Below are positions 34,526-43,896 of a DNA stretch of 64,000 nucleotides, piece after piece; the stretch's first letter is position 1; each line of letters begins with the position of its first letter. The stretch covers positions 3,598,001 to 3,662,000 of the forward strand of contig NZ_CP056775.1 in assembly GCF_016894445.1 (NCBI RefSeq), read 5' to 3'. The notes below the pieces were generated by a model. That model was not told the origin of the DNA. It saw only the letters and a list, made by a program, of their open reading frames with translations, and made no database searches. This DNA comes from Dyadobacter sandarakinus (GTDB lineage: Bacteria; Bacteroidota; Bacteroidia; Cytophagales; Spirosomataceae). A program made the position numbers and the translations under genes.

Positions 34526-35104
34526 CTACTGCGCTTCGTTGAAAAAGTAGATCACCAGGAGGAGTACCTCATTGCCTTCAATGCATTTGGGATTGTGGAG
34601 TTCGTTGGCATCAAAAAACATGGAATCTCCCTGGCGGAGCACGTATTTGTTTTTACCAACCGTATACTCAACAGCTCCCTGCAGTACATACTTAAACTCC
34701 AGTGCATTGGTGCGGACCATCGGCCGCCGCGCGTCCTTCTCAAGCCGGAGCAGCACTACGTCAATGTGGTTGTCTTTGAACTGCTTGCTGAAAATGCGCT
34801 GGTAGAAGAAACCCTTCGCATTTTCCTTGGTGAAAGGCTGGTATTCTTCCTTCCGGCGGATGAGGACGTTTTCGCCCGGTGATTTAGAAATGATATCTTT
34901 GAAAAAGGCATTCAGGTCGATATCAAGAGCCTGGATGAGCCCCAGCATGACGGGCAGGGACGGGATGGTCCGGCTGTTTTCTATTTGAGAAACCAGGCTT
35001 TTGGTCACCCCCGCCTGGTCGGCAATTTCCTGCAATGTTACACCCTTGCCTTTCCTGATCTCTTTCAGCTTGTTGCTGATCTGAAAAAGAATGTCTTCCT
35101 GCAT
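34526..35104 (-). CDS. XRE-family regulator with C-terminal cupin domain
   Basis: The 192-residue protein has an N-terminal HTH_3 domain (about 8-65; GVTLQEIADQAGVTKSLVSQ is the helix-turn-helix) and a C-terminal cupin (about 110-185; GDSMFFDANELHNPK). This two-domain type usually senses a small molecule in the cupin pocket and controls a neighbouring catabolic operon. It is upstream of, and on the same strand as, the phosphonate genes, separated from them by a regulatory gap holding two direct repeats. The inducer may be an aminophosphonate or its aldehyde. Confidence 0.88.
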   Translation of the reverse strand: MQEDILFQISNKLKEIRKGKGVTLQEIADQAGVTKSLVSQIENSRTIPSLPVMLGLIQALDIDLNAFFKDIISKSPGENVLIRRKEEYQPFTKENAKGFFYQRIFSKQFKDNHIDVVLLRLEKDARRPMVRTNALEFKYVLQGAVEYTVGKNKYVLRQGDSMFFDANELHNPKCIEGNEVLLLVIYFFNEAQ

Positions 35105-35541
35105 ACCGCGTTTTTTTGTTTTTCCTTATCGTTCGCCAAAGTCGGCACAAGGTAAATTATATTTTCTGATGAAAGGCATATATATACGCAGAATAGCACA
35201 ATTCGTCACAATCAAGCCACAGGATCAATGAGTTCTGCCGGCTGATCATTTCCGAGTCTTCCCGGATCAGATTTTAGGTTCATTGCCGGCCATGCTTAAT
35301 CCGATCTGACTAGGCGGAGCGTAGCCTTTATAGGTTTATCTAAGCGTCGACTCCACCAGTAAAGTGCTCATACGATTCAAAAACGGGGTTCATTTGTAAA
35401 GAAAGTCTGTTGAGATCAAAAAGAAGCCCTCAAAGCATGTCCTCACGGATGGGTTTTGAGGGCTTCTCGTATTGTAGCAAAGTGGAAATCAGCTACACGG
35501 CGTACTGCTTTTTAGCATTAAAATCACGTAAAGGCTAGGCC
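35105..35541. other. Intergenic region without genes
   Basis: It holds the upstream region of the XRE-cupin gene and the large hairpin at 35422-35467. No open frame with protein-like composition is seen on either strand. Confidence 0.55.
35422..35467. terminator. Perfect 13-base inverted repeat, probable terminator
   Basis: AGAAGCCCTCAAA and TTTGAGGGCTTCT pair perfectly around a loop of about 20 bases. No gene is known to end nearby on the plus strand, so it may be the leftover terminator of a lost gene. Confidence 0.45.
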
Positions 35542-35954
35542 GTGATGCGGAATGGCAAGCCGGTCTTTGAGTACTACCTTAAAGATCATCTGGGCAACAT
35601 CCGCATCGTTTTTGATCAGAAAGGGAATGTGTTGCAGCGGACGGATTATTATCCTTTTGGGCTGAGTATTAACCGAGACGGGGCTTCGCAGAAGGTCAGG
35701 AATGGGGTGAACAGGTATTTGTATAATGGCAAGGAGTTACAGTCGGGAGCGAGTATCTGGATTATGGGGCCAGGTTCTATATGCACGAGATTGGGCGGTA
35801 GAATGGGGTCGATCCGATGGACGAGAAAACTTTGATTTTCAGCCCTTTTACCTATGGCAACAACAACCCAATTAGTATGGTTGATAAAGATGGCAGGTAT
35901 GCTGTCTCCGTCCATTATGACATCACTTACCAAGCCTTACTAAACCTGTCTTAA
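35542..35954 (+). pseudogene. Rhs/YD-repeat core domain remnant, copy 1
   Basis: The translation carries the end of the Rhs repeat-associated core: DHLGNIRIVFDQKGNVLQ, TDYYPFGLS and NRYLYNGKELQ. A frameshift near 35745 then moves the expected continuation, EYLDYGARFYMHEIGR, into another frame, where a TAG follows and is succeeded by TYGNNNPISMVDKDG. The original would have been a polymorphic-toxin or cell-surface Rhs protein thousands of bases long; only about 120 codons of the core end remain. Nothing of the repeat body lies upstream. Confidence 0.75.
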
Positions 35955-35997
35955 CACAAAAATATTTAAATGATCTCTAGCTGATTGTACAATTAGA

Positions 35998-36168
35998 AGA
36001 AGCTGTAAGTCGGGAGTGGGTACCTGGATTGTAGAGCCAGGATGTATATGCCCGAGATCAGGCCGGGGAATGAGGTGGATCCGATGGCGGAGAAGCGCTT
36101 CTGAGCCGCCCTACAATCATATCGGCAACAATCCTGCATCCAATATCGACCTCTTTGGTTTAGATTGA
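35998..36168 (+). pseudogene. Rhs core domain remnant, copy 2
   Basis: A second, shorter and more decayed copy of the same core end. YLDCRARMYMPEI aligns with copy 1's YLDYGARFYMHEI, then EVDPMAEKRF, a stop, and after a frameshift YNHIGNNPASNIDLFGLD before TGA. DNA similarity to copy 1 begins near the GTAAGTCGGGAG word at about 36005. Successive displaced tips are typical of Rhs loci. Confidence 0.65.
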
Positions 36169-36490
36169 TTTAAGACAACCGACTGAACCATCCAATTGCC
36201 CCCAATATGAAAAGCAGAAAAGATGTGGTTTTAGGCCAGAATTATCTAGAAAATATATGCCTTTGATCTCGGAAGTGCACAACTATCCTTTGCCCCCAAC
36301 CAAACACCTTCAGTATCAGAGCTCGTGATGGAAAAATCAAAATAAAATATGGAAATACTAAGGTTTTATTGAAAATAAGCTTACACCAAGACATATACGC
36401 CATCTTTACTTCTGCATAAACCAATAATTACAGTAGGACAGCAAGCAAAATCATTTATATTTGGTAAGACAATCCTTGCCCTGACGACAC
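36169..36490. other. A/T-rich intergenic region
   Basis: No intact gene. A plus-strand stretch at about 36270-36419 reads as FSIRARDGKIKIKYGNTKV and on to a TAA at 36417-36419; it has protein-like composition but no start codon, and may be the tail of a lost Rhs tip toxin or immunity gene. A -7 element for the sigma factor gene is at 36456. Confidence 0.4.
36456..36463 (+). promoter_or_regulatory. Candidate -7 element for the ECF sigma gene
   Basis: TATATTTG matches TAnnTTTG and lies 28 bases before the ATG at 36491. No -33 element was found at the right spacing. Confidence 0.3.
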
Positions 36491-37069
36491 ATGACCGGTT
36501 TCGAGAGCTTTTCCGATGAGGAACTGACCGCCCTGATGCAGCGCGGAGAGTACGGTGCTTTTGATGAAATATATAACCGCTACTGGGACAAGCTGTATTA
36601 TACCGCTCACCGCATTGTGAAGTCTGCCGAAGTGGCCGAGGAGGTTACGCAGGATACGTTTATGCTGTTCTGGATCAAGCGGAATACGCTGCATATTCAG
36701 TCCCTCAAACCCTATCTGGCCGCCATGCTGCGGTATGAAACGTACCGGCACCTGGCCAAGTCTAGGCAGCTGCCCGAGGTAAGTACCGAGCTCGCAACCG
36801 AGCTGTCTGTATCCATTGACCAGGAAATTGAGGACCGGCTGCTGATCGAGATGATCACCGACGTCAGCAACCGCCTGCCCGAAAAATGCAGGCTTGTATT
36901 CCAGTACAGCAAGTTGCAGGACCGTCCGCTGAAAGACATCTGCGAAGAACTTCAGATCTCACCCAAAACTGCCGAAGCCCACCTGACCAAAGCCCTCAGG
37001 GTAGTTCGTGCAAGCTTGGCAGGCGCCATGCATCTTCTTTTACAGATTCTCATTTTCGCAAAATTGTAA
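36491..37069 (+). CDS. ECF RNA polymerase sigma factor (FecI/SigO-like)
   Basis: The 192-residue protein has sigma region 2 (about 20-90, with YWDKLYYTAHRIVKSAEVAEE and DTFMLFW) and region 4 (about 125-180, LKDICEELQISPKTAEAHLTKAL). It is of the Bacteroidota type paired with a FecR anti-sigma factor. The FecR gene follows after 95 bases, then the SusC (with STN) and SusD genes, so ligand binding to the receptor should release this sigma factor to transcribe the same SusCD pair. Confidence 0.9.
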   Translation: MTGFESFSDEELTALMQRGEYGAFDEIYNRYWDKLYYTAHRIVKSAEVAEEVTQDTFMLFWIKRNTLHIQSLKPYLAAMLRYETYRHLAKSRQLPEVSTELATELSVSIDQEIEDRLLIEMITDVSNRLPEKCRLVFQYSKLQDRPLKDICEELQISPKTAEAHLTKALRVVRASLAGAMHLLLQILIFAKL

Positions 37070-37164
37070 GCGGGTTTTTTATCAAAGAAAAAATTTTTGT
37101 TTTGAACTAAGGGGTTTTTACTCCTGATCTCCTCTATGCATTCAAAAGGCATAAACCCTATGCA

Positions 37165-38130
37165 ATGACACAGGACTACATCAGGATCATCGCCCGGAAA
37201 TTTCTGGAAGGGACTGCCACGGAGGAGGAAAAGCTGCTGCTGCACCAATGGTACGACCGGAACGGGCAGGATGAGAGCGAGCCCGAGATTGTGCTGACAC
37301 GCCAGGACGAACATGCTGCCGATGTCAAAGCACGCATGTTTGCGAACATTCAGGACATGCAGCAGCACCGCGCCCGCAAATGGTGGCAAGCCGGCAGCGT
37401 GTGGCTATGGGGTGCAGCGGCGGCCATGCTGCTCATCACGGTGTTTTTCCGGATTACCGGGCACCAGTCGGCCAGCGAAGCCATGTGCGTCGTACATGCG
37501 CCCCTCGGTAAAACATTGCGCATCACTCTGCCCGACAGCTCGCGGGTGTGGCTCAATGCAGGATCAAGCCTGATGTACCCCCGCAACTTTTCATCACAAA
37601 CGAGAGAGGTGGTACTGAAAGAGGGACAGGCATTCTTTGATATTGTCCATGTATCGGCCAGGCCATTTGTTGTACATGCCAAAACACTCAACATCACAGT
37701 ACTGGGCACTTCTTTCGACGTAAAGGCTTACCGGAATGATCCCGATATCAAAGTGACCGTAAAAACCGGAAAAGTAGGCGTTACCCTGCGTGACGAGCCT
37801 GGCCGGCCGGCTGTAATGCTGCTACCCGCCGAGCAGGCTGTTGTTCCCGAAAAGAGCGCTGAAGTACGGGTGAGTGAGGTCAGCAAACCTGCTATAGCAC
37901 CCTGGAAAGATAACCGGCTCGTATTTGAGGATGAGCTGCTCTCGGAGGTTTTTCATGCATTGGAAAGAAAATACAACCAGCACATCGTGATTGAAAATAC
38001 CATGCTGCCGGCAGAAAGAATTACCCTGACGCTGGACAACCAGCCCGTAGCGGACGTCCTGAAAGTCCTGAGCTTTTCTAAAAAATTCAATTACTCACAG
38101 CTAAATGACAGTACGATTGTGATCAGATAA
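37165..38130 (+). CDS. FecR-family anti-sigma factor
   Basis: The 321-residue protein has a cytoplasmic sigma-binding part (about 1-70), one membrane helix near 77-93 (VWLWGAAAAMLLITVFF) and a periplasmic FecR domain (about 110-210; LPDSSRVWLNAGSSLMYP is the core motif), ending in an STN-like DUF4974 region (about 250-320, FEDELLSEVFHALERKYN). It links the STN domain of the SusC receptor to the ECF sigma factor upstream. Confidence 0.92.
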   Translation: MTQDYIRIIARKFLEGTATEEEKLLLHQWYDRNGQDESEPEIVLTRQDEHAADVKARMFANIQDMQQHRARKWWQAGSVWLWGAAAAMLLITVFFRITGHQSASEAMCVVHAPLGKTLRITLPDSSRVWLNAGSSLMYPRNFSSQTREVVLKEGQAFFDIVHVSARPFVVHAKTLNITVLGTSFDVKAYRNDPDIKVTVKTGKVGVTLRDEPGRPAVMLLPAEQAVVPEKSAEVRVSEVSKPAIAPWKDNRLVFEDELLSEVFHALERKYNQHIVIENTMLPAERITLTLDNQPVADVLKVLSFSKKFNYSQLNDSTIVIR

Positions 38131-38298
38131 AAGGCAAAGAAGTTACCGGCGGGCTTTCCAGGAAGGCTGGCTGAAGAGTACCGGGAACAATGCGAATGTC
38201 CCCGGCATCTTTTGATTTTCCGCTGCTGTGCAATGCTTGGAACCATGAACAGTCAGTACGGAGGAGTTTAACGCTTAACCATTAAACATCAGACAAAT

Positions 38299-41200
38299 AT
38301 GGTGAAATATTACCATAGGGGGATCCCCTTATTCAAAAAATTCATGCGCATTTCCTCGCTTATTCTTGGCCTTAAACTGCTCAGTTCGGCTCTGCTGCTG
38401 GCGGGAACCAGCGAAGCCCAGCACATCAGCATGGACGTCCGCCAGACGCGTGTCAGGACTGTTTTTAAACAAATAGAAGCCCAGACGGGACTCACTTTTG
38501 CATTCGACGAAAAGCTCATCCGCAAAGCGCCTGAGGTCACCTTGTACGCCCCGGAATCTTCTGTCCCCGAAATCCTGAAAATGATTGAAAAGCAAACCTC
38601 CCTGGAATTCAGGCAGGTGGGTAAAATGATCGGGGTAACGGAACGATTGACAGCAGCCGAACAACCGGAAATTCAGAATGCTGTTGGTGAGCGCATGGTA
38701 CGTACGGTAAAAGGTAAAGTAACTGACGAGAAAGGAGAAGCGCTGCCCTCTGTTTCCATCCGTTTAAAAGGGACCAGTAATGGTACCATGAGCGACGTGG
38801 ATGGTAATTACAGCATTGAGGTAACCGGGGACGAATCCATTTTGATTTACAGCTTCATCGGCTTTGTGGGCCAGGAAATCATGGTAGGATCCCGCTCTAC
38901 GGTCGATATCCGCATGGATCCTGACGTGTCCACGCTCTCAGAGGTGGTTGTAACCGGATACGGAGCCCAGCGCAAGAAAGACCTGATCGGTGCCGTATCG
39001 GTAGTAGATGTGGAACAGCTGAAACAAACCACGGATGCACAGGTAACCAATCAGCTGCAGGGACGTGCTTCGGGCGTGACTGTGGTCAGCTCCGGCCAGC
39101 CGGGCGATGCTCCCCAGGTACGCATCCGCGGACTTAATACATTCGGGAACAACAATCCGCTTTACGTGGTCGACGGGGTACCTACTACCTCCATCACCGA
39201 CCTCAATACCAATGACATTGCCAGCATGCAGGTATTGAAAGATGCAGGCTCGGCATCTATTTACGGTTCGCGGGCTGCCAATGGTGTCATCATTATTACT
39301 ACTAAAAAAGGTAAGGATAAGGTAAAAGTAAATTACAGCGCGTGGTTTGGTATGCAGACACCGCCCCGGGGGAACGTCTGGAACACGCTTTCTCCCCAGG
39401 AGCAGGCCGAACTGAAATTCAGGGTGCAGCGCAACTCGGGACTGAGCGTAGGCGACGACCAGTATGGTTACGGAGCCTCTCCCGTACTGCCCGACTATAT
39501 CCTTCCTACCGGCGCCAAAGAAGGAGACCCGGCTACCAACCCTGACCTTTACTACGTCAACCCGAACTACACTTCGGTAGATGACTTCAACACATTTAAC
39601 CAGATCGTCAAAGCCAATAAGGCCGGAACAGACTGGTTTCATGAAATTTTCAAACCGACACCTTCCACGAGTCATAACCTGTCGCTCAGCGGCGGAAGTG
39701 ACCAGGGCAGCTACCTGTTTTCTATGAACTATTTCAACCAGCAAGGTGCGCTGACCAATACTTACCTCAAACGCTATACCCTGCGTTCAAACAGTCAGTA
39801 TAACATTGGAAAGCACATACGCATCGGTGAAAATCTGGCCTACTCTATTTCCGATAATCCGAAATCCAGTACTTCCGACGGAGGCTCAGCCATTGCATTT
39901 TCTTTCCGCATGCAGCCGATCGTACCTGTGTACGACATCATGGGCAACTACGCGGGCAGCCGGGCGACGGGTATGGGAGATGCATTTAACCCGGTAGCCA
40001 TGCGTGATCGTACACGATATGATAAAGGTCTGGATAACCGGCTCTTCGGGAATGTTTTTGCAGAAGTGGACCTTTTCAAAGACTTTACTTTCAGGACCAG
40101 CTTCGGAGGGGAAAATTACTCGGGCCGCTGGAACTCGTTTGCATTTCCAAGCTATGAAAACAAGGAAAACAGCAACACCAATACCTACTCGGAAGGCTCG
40201 TACAGCGGATTTAACTGGACCTGGACCAACATCCTGACGTTCCACCGGTCATTTGGAAAACACGAGCTGACCGTGACGGCCGGTACCGAAGCTTACAACA
40301 ACCGCTACAATGAAGTGGGCGGCAGTACACAGGGATACTTTTCTTTTGACCCTAACTACATGACGCTGAATACCGGCTCAGGTACCAGGAGCAACTACAG
40401 CAGCCGCTCTACCGACGCGCTTTACTCACTGATCAGCAGGGTCGATTACATTTTTAATGACAAATACCTCCTGGGCGGAATCCTGCGCCGCGACGGCTCT
40501 TCCAAGTTCATAAACAAGCGTTACGGTTACTTCCCGGCGGTGAGTGCGGGTTGGCGGATCTCCAAGGAAGACTTCATGCAGTCGGTTCCCTGGATTGACG
40601 ACCTGAAAATCCGGGCAAACTATGGTGTGATGGGCAACCAGATCAACGTAGGCAATGGAAATGCATTTACGACCTACACCTCCAATCGCCGCAGTTCCTA
40701 CTATGATCTGGGCGGAACAAGCGGAAACGGCGCGGTGGAAGGATTTGAGAGAAGCCAGATCGGCAACCCGAATGCGGTATGGGAAAAGGATATCAGTACC
40801 AACATCGGGATTGATGCTACATTTTTCAAAGGAAAGCTGGATCTCATCGCCGACTATTACATCAAGGATATCAAAGACCTGCTCTTCAATCCGTCGCTGA
40901 TCGGCACGGCCGGCGGGGGTGCGGTACCTTTTGTAAATATTGGTCAGATGAAAAACAAAGGGATCGACCTGCAGCTGAACTCGAAGTTCGACATCGGCCG
41001 CGACCTGAAACTGAATGCAACGCTGACTTTCACGAGCTACAACAACAAAATCCTGCAAGTAACGAATAACACCAATTATTTTGACCTGGAAGGCCGCGGC
41101 TTTGACGGCGCATCTATTGTCCGCAACCGCGTAGGAAATTCCATCGGGCAGTTCTTCGGCTATAAAGTGACCGGTTTCTGGAACTCTCAGGAAGAAATTG

Positions 41201-41862
41201 CTGCAGCCAATGCGCAGGCCGCCCAGCAAACAGGCAATGCAGATGCTGTGTACCAGGAAGGTGCAGGCGTGGGGAGGTTCCGTTATGAGAACATCAATGG
41301 TGACGGGCAGATTACCGCTGCCGACCGGCAGATGCTGGGCAACCCCAATCCTGATTTCAGCTACGGGCTCAATCTTGCATTCAACTACAAGCAACTGGAT
41401 CTCAGCATTTTCTTCTACGGTGTACAAGGCAATCAGATCTGGAATCAGACGCGATGGTGGAGCGATTTTAATTCGTCGCGCTCAGGGGCAAAAAGCAAAA
41501 CAGCTTTGTATGATTCGTGGACGCCTGAAAACCACAATGCCAAAGCCCCGATCCAGGAGAATTCAAGCTCATTCAGCACCATCAATGTACCCAACTCTTA
41601 TTTCGTAGAGGACGGATCGTACCTGCGCGCCAAGAATGTGCAGCTGGGCTACACGCTGGCGCCTTCGTTCCTGAAAAAAGTGAAAATGCAGCAGCTGCGC
41701 TTCTACCTGCAGGCGACCAACCTGTTTACGATCACTAAATACTCAGGCCTGGATCCCGAAGTGAGCCGCAATACCGGCGGAAGTCCGATCGTGTTCGGGA
41801 TTGACGAGGGCTCTTACCCGACGTCCAGGCAGTACACAGTGGGTCTGAATCTTACTTTTTAA
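38299..41862 (+). CDS. SusC/RagA-family TonB-linked receptor with STN signalling domain
   Basis: The 1187-residue protein has a signal region (about 10-40), an STN domain (about 45-110, TRVRTVFKQIEAQTGLTFAF), a CarboxypepD_reg-like domain (about 135-215, VKGKVTDEKGEALPSVSIRL), a plug with LSEVVVTGYGAQRKKDLIGA, VRIRGLNTFGNNNPLYVVDG and YGSRAANGVIIITTKKG, and a barrel ending in TVGLNLTF. The STN domain shows it signals through the FecR gene upstream. It pairs with the SusD gene 19 bases downstream. No glycosidase, protease or sulfatase lies nearby, so the ligand is unknown. Confidence 0.93.
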   Translation: MVKYYHRGIPLFKKFMRISSLILGLKLLSSALLLAGTSEAQHISMDVRQTRVRTVFKQIEAQTGLTFAFDEKLIRKAPEVTLYAPESSVPEILKMIEKQTSLEFRQVGKMIGVTERLTAAEQPEIQNAVGERMVRTVKGKVTDEKGEALPSVSIRLKGTSNGTMSDVDGNYSIEVTGDESILIYSFIGFVGQEIMVGSRSTVDIRMDPDVSTLSEVVVTGYGAQRKKDLIGAVSVVDVEQLKQTTDAQVTNQLQGRASGVTVVSSGQPGDAPQVRIRGLNTFGNNNPLYVVDGVPTTSITDLNTNDIASMQVLKDAGSASIYGSRAANGVIIITTKKGKDKVKVNYSAWFGMQTPPRGNVWNTLSPQEQAELKFRVQRNSGLSVGDDQYGYGASPVLPDYILPTGAKEGDPATNPDLYYVNPNYTSVDDFNTFNQIVKANKAGTDWFHEIFKPTPSTSHNLSLSGGSDQGSYLFSMNYFNQQGALTNTYLKRYTLRSNSQYNIGKHIRIGENLAYSISDNPKSSTSDGGSAIAFSFRMQPIVPVYDIMGNYAGSRATGMGDAFNPVAMRDRTRYDKGLDNRLFGNVFAEVDLFKDFTFRTSFGGENYSGRWNSFAFPSYENKENSNTNTYSEGSYSGFNWTWTNILTFHRSFGKHELTVTAGTEAYNNRYNEVGGSTQGYFSFDPNYMTLNTGSGTRSNYSSRSTDALYSLISRVDYIFNDKYLLGGILRRDGSSKFINKRYGYFPAVSAGWRISKEDFMQSVPWIDDLKIRANYGVMGNQINVGNGNAFTTYTSNRRSSYYDLGGTSGNGAVEGFERSQIGNPNAVWEKDISTNIGIDATFFKGKLDLIADYYIKDIKDLLFNPSLIGTAGGGAVPFVNIGQMKNKGIDLQLNSKFDIGRDLKLNATLTFTSYNNKILQVTNNTNYFDLEGRGFDGASIVRNRVGNSIGQFFGYKVTGFWNSQEEIAAANAQAAQQTGNADAVYQEGAGVGRFRYENINGDGQITAADRQMLGNPNPDFSYGLNLAFNYKQLDLSIFFYGVQGNQIWNQTRWWSDFNSSRSGAKSKTALYDSWTPENHNAKAPIQENSSSFSTINVPNSYFVEDGSYLRAKNVQLGYTLAPSFLKKVKMQQLRFYLQATNLFTITKYSGLDPEVSRNTGGSPIVFGIDEGSYPTSRQYTVGLNLTF

Positions 41863-41881
41863 ATAATATCTGCAAAGCGAT

Positions 41882-43654
41882 ATGAGAATGTACACAAGAT
41901 ATATGGCTGCCCTGCTGCTGACAGGCTGCCTGCTGCAAAGCTGCCAGGATGATTTTCTGGACAAACCGGTACAGGGTGTGCTGGGTGATGAGGTACTGGC
42001 CAATGCAAAAGGAATAGACGGTCTGCTGACGGGTGCCTACGCTGCGCTCGACGGGCAGGGTGACTTTACAGGCGGAAACGGCTGGGAGTCGCCACCCGAC
42101 AACTGGATCTACGGCGCAATTACCGGAGGCGAAGCCCATAAAGGCAGCGACGGCGGCGACCAGACGCCCATCAATGCGATTGCTACTTTCGCCAGCGGCG
42201 CAGACAATGGTTTTTTCAATACCAAATGGAAGGCCTTGTACGAAGGGGTTACCCGGGCCAATACTGTGCTGCGGGTACTGAAATCGCTGAATGATATGCC
42301 AGCCGAAGAGAAGGCGAACATTGAAGGTCAGGCCCGCTTCCTCCGGGGACATTATTATTTTGAGCTGAAAAAAATGTGGAACATGGTGCCGTGGATCGAC
42401 GAGAACACGACGGACTTCAACCAGCCCAATGATAAGGATATCTGGCCGATGATCGAGGACGATTTTAAGGCTGCTTATGAAAAACTTCCCATGACGCAGA
42501 GTCTGGTGGGTCGTGTTAATAAGTGGGCTGCGGGTGCTTATCTCGGCAAAACTTACCTGTATGAGAAAAAATTCGGCGATGCCAAAACGATTTTCACCGA
42601 GGTAATTGCCAGCGGCACCACTACGAATGGTTTGAAGTATGACCTGGTATCCTACAAGGATAACTTCGACGCAGCTACCAAGAACAATGCAGAATCGGTA
42701 TTTGCAATACAAATGGTAGCTAATGACGGAACGCTTGATATTACGAATGCCAATCAGGGCAGTATGCTCAACTTTCCGTATGGTACCGGCGCTCCGTTTG
42801 CATGCTGCGGATTTTTCCAGCCGACCCAGATGCTCGTCAACATGTACCGCACCGATGCGAGCGGGCTCCCCTACCTGACCGACTTCAATGCGCATGCCGT
42901 CAAAAATGATATGGGCCTGAATTCCGCTGCTGCATTTACGCCTGACGCCGGCACGCTCGATCCGCGCCTGGACTGGACAGTGGGCCGCCGCGGCATTCCG
43001 TACCATGACTGGGGATTGTTTCCGGGCATGAACTGGGTTCGTGACCAGCCTTACGGCGGTCCGTATGCACCCAAAAAGAACATTCACCGGCAAAAAAACC
43101 AGGAACTTTACGCCGACCTGAGCTCCTGGGCACCGGGTAATGCGATCAACGTACTGGTAATCCGCTTTGCCGACGTGCTGCTCATGGCTGCCGAAGCTGA
43201 AGCTAATGCAGGTAGCCTGGCCAAAGCCGAGGAATATGTAAACCGGGTACGGATGCGTGCAGCGGATAAAAGCGGCTGGCTATACAAATATGTGAATGAC
43301 GGAAATCCGCTTGGCGGGTATTCTGCGGTACCTGCGGCTAACTACGTGATCAAACCTTACCCCGCAGGAACGCTGGCTGCCAAAGGAAAGGATTACGTAT
43401 TGGGTGCGATTTACTACGAGCGGGGGATTGAGCTGGCCATGGAAGGCCACCGCTTTTTCGACCTGGTACGCTGGGGTATTGCAGAAACGGGTCTGAATGC
43501 ATTTTTCAACTATGAGTCCAAGATCACGACCGATCTGGCAGGAGCAAAATTCCTCAGTAACCGAAACAGTTACTTCCCCATACCGCAGTACCAGATCGAC
43601 ATGAGTATGTCAGGCGGAGCGCCGCTTTTGAAACAGAATCCGGGGTATAACTAG
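41882..43654 (+). CDS. SusD/RagB-family outer-membrane lipoprotein
   Basis: The 590-residue protein has a lipoprotein signal with lipobox LLQSC (Cys20) followed by QDDFLDKPVQG, then the helical SusD fold with ARFLRGHYYFELKKMW near 160 and the C-terminal RagB signature YYERGIELAMEGHRFFDLVRW near 510. It belongs to the main SusD family (PF07980/PF14322 type), unlike the SusD-like_2 member at 27306. It is the partner of the SusC just upstream and the last gene before a strong terminator. Confidence 0.93.
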   Translation: MRMYTRYMAALLLTGCLLQSCQDDFLDKPVQGVLGDEVLANAKGIDGLLTGAYAALDGQGDFTGGNGWESPPDNWIYGAITGGEAHKGSDGGDQTPINAIATFASGADNGFFNTKWKALYEGVTRANTVLRVLKSLNDMPAEEKANIEGQARFLRGHYYFELKKMWNMVPWIDENTTDFNQPNDKDIWPMIEDDFKAAYEKLPMTQSLVGRVNKWAAGAYLGKTYLYEKKFGDAKTIFTEVIASGTTTNGLKYDLVSYKDNFDAATKNNAESVFAIQMVANDGTLDITNANQGSMLNFPYGTGAPFACCGFFQPTQMLVNMYRTDASGLPYLTDFNAHAVKNDMGLNSAAAFTPDAGTLDPRLDWTVGRRGIPYHDWGLFPGMNWVRDQPYGGPYAPKKNIHRQKNQELYADLSSWAPGNAINVLVIRFADVLLMAAEAEANAGSLAKAEEYVNRVRMRAADKSGWLYKYVNDGNPLGGYSAVPAANYVIKPYPAGTLAAKGKDYVLGAIYYERGIELAMEGHRFFDLVRWGIAETGLNAFFNYESKITTDLAGAKFLSNRNSYFPIPQYQIDMSMSGGAPLLKQNPGYN

Positions 43655-43677
43655 TTTTTTTTCAAAAGATGAATACA

Positions 43678-43716
43678 TTGAAAAAGCCTCCGCAACGATT
43701 GCGGAGGCTTTTTCAA
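43678..43716. terminator. Hairpin terminator after the SusCD operon
   Basis: TTGAAAAAGCCTCCGCAA and its exact complement flank the 3-base loop CGA, giving an 18-pair stem with T and A runs on both sides. It ends the sigma/FecR/SusCD transcript and could work in both directions. Confidence 0.85.
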
Positions 43717-43765
43717 TGCCCCTTGGCGAACCTGGCCTATTTATCAAGCCTGTAAGCTTTTTTTC

Positions 43766-43879
43766 TCAAAATGACTTTACTTGGTTTCTTAGATTGTTAT
43801 TAACACAGTCTGAAAGCTCATTTTGCACTTTCATGATTTTAAGTAAATCATGCATTGCATCTAAGTTATCGAGCCTCAT
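43766..43879 (-). CDS. Possible 37-residue small protein
   Basis: A short frame from ATG at 43879 to TGA at 43766 encodes MRLDNLDAMHDLLKIMKVQN and a further 17 residues ending QVKSF. The composition is protein-like, with two potential amphipathic helices. It is divergent from the XRE gene, with 17 bases between the start codons. No ribosome-binding site is seen, which is usual here. It may be chance; the opposite-strand frame over the same bases looks worse. Confidence 0.3.
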   Translation of the reverse strand: MRLDNLDAMHDLLKIMKVQNELSDCVNNNLRNQVKSF

Positions 43880-43896
43880 CAAAAATCGGTGTTCAA

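Noticed and set aside
36242..36424. 60-codon minus-strand frame after the Rhs remnants
   Set aside because: Composition is that of chance A/T-rich sequence and there is no neighbour context.
41852..43093. 413-codon frame opposite the SusD gene
   Set aside because: It is antisense to a clear SusD protein and overlaps the SusC end; no start context or motif supports it.
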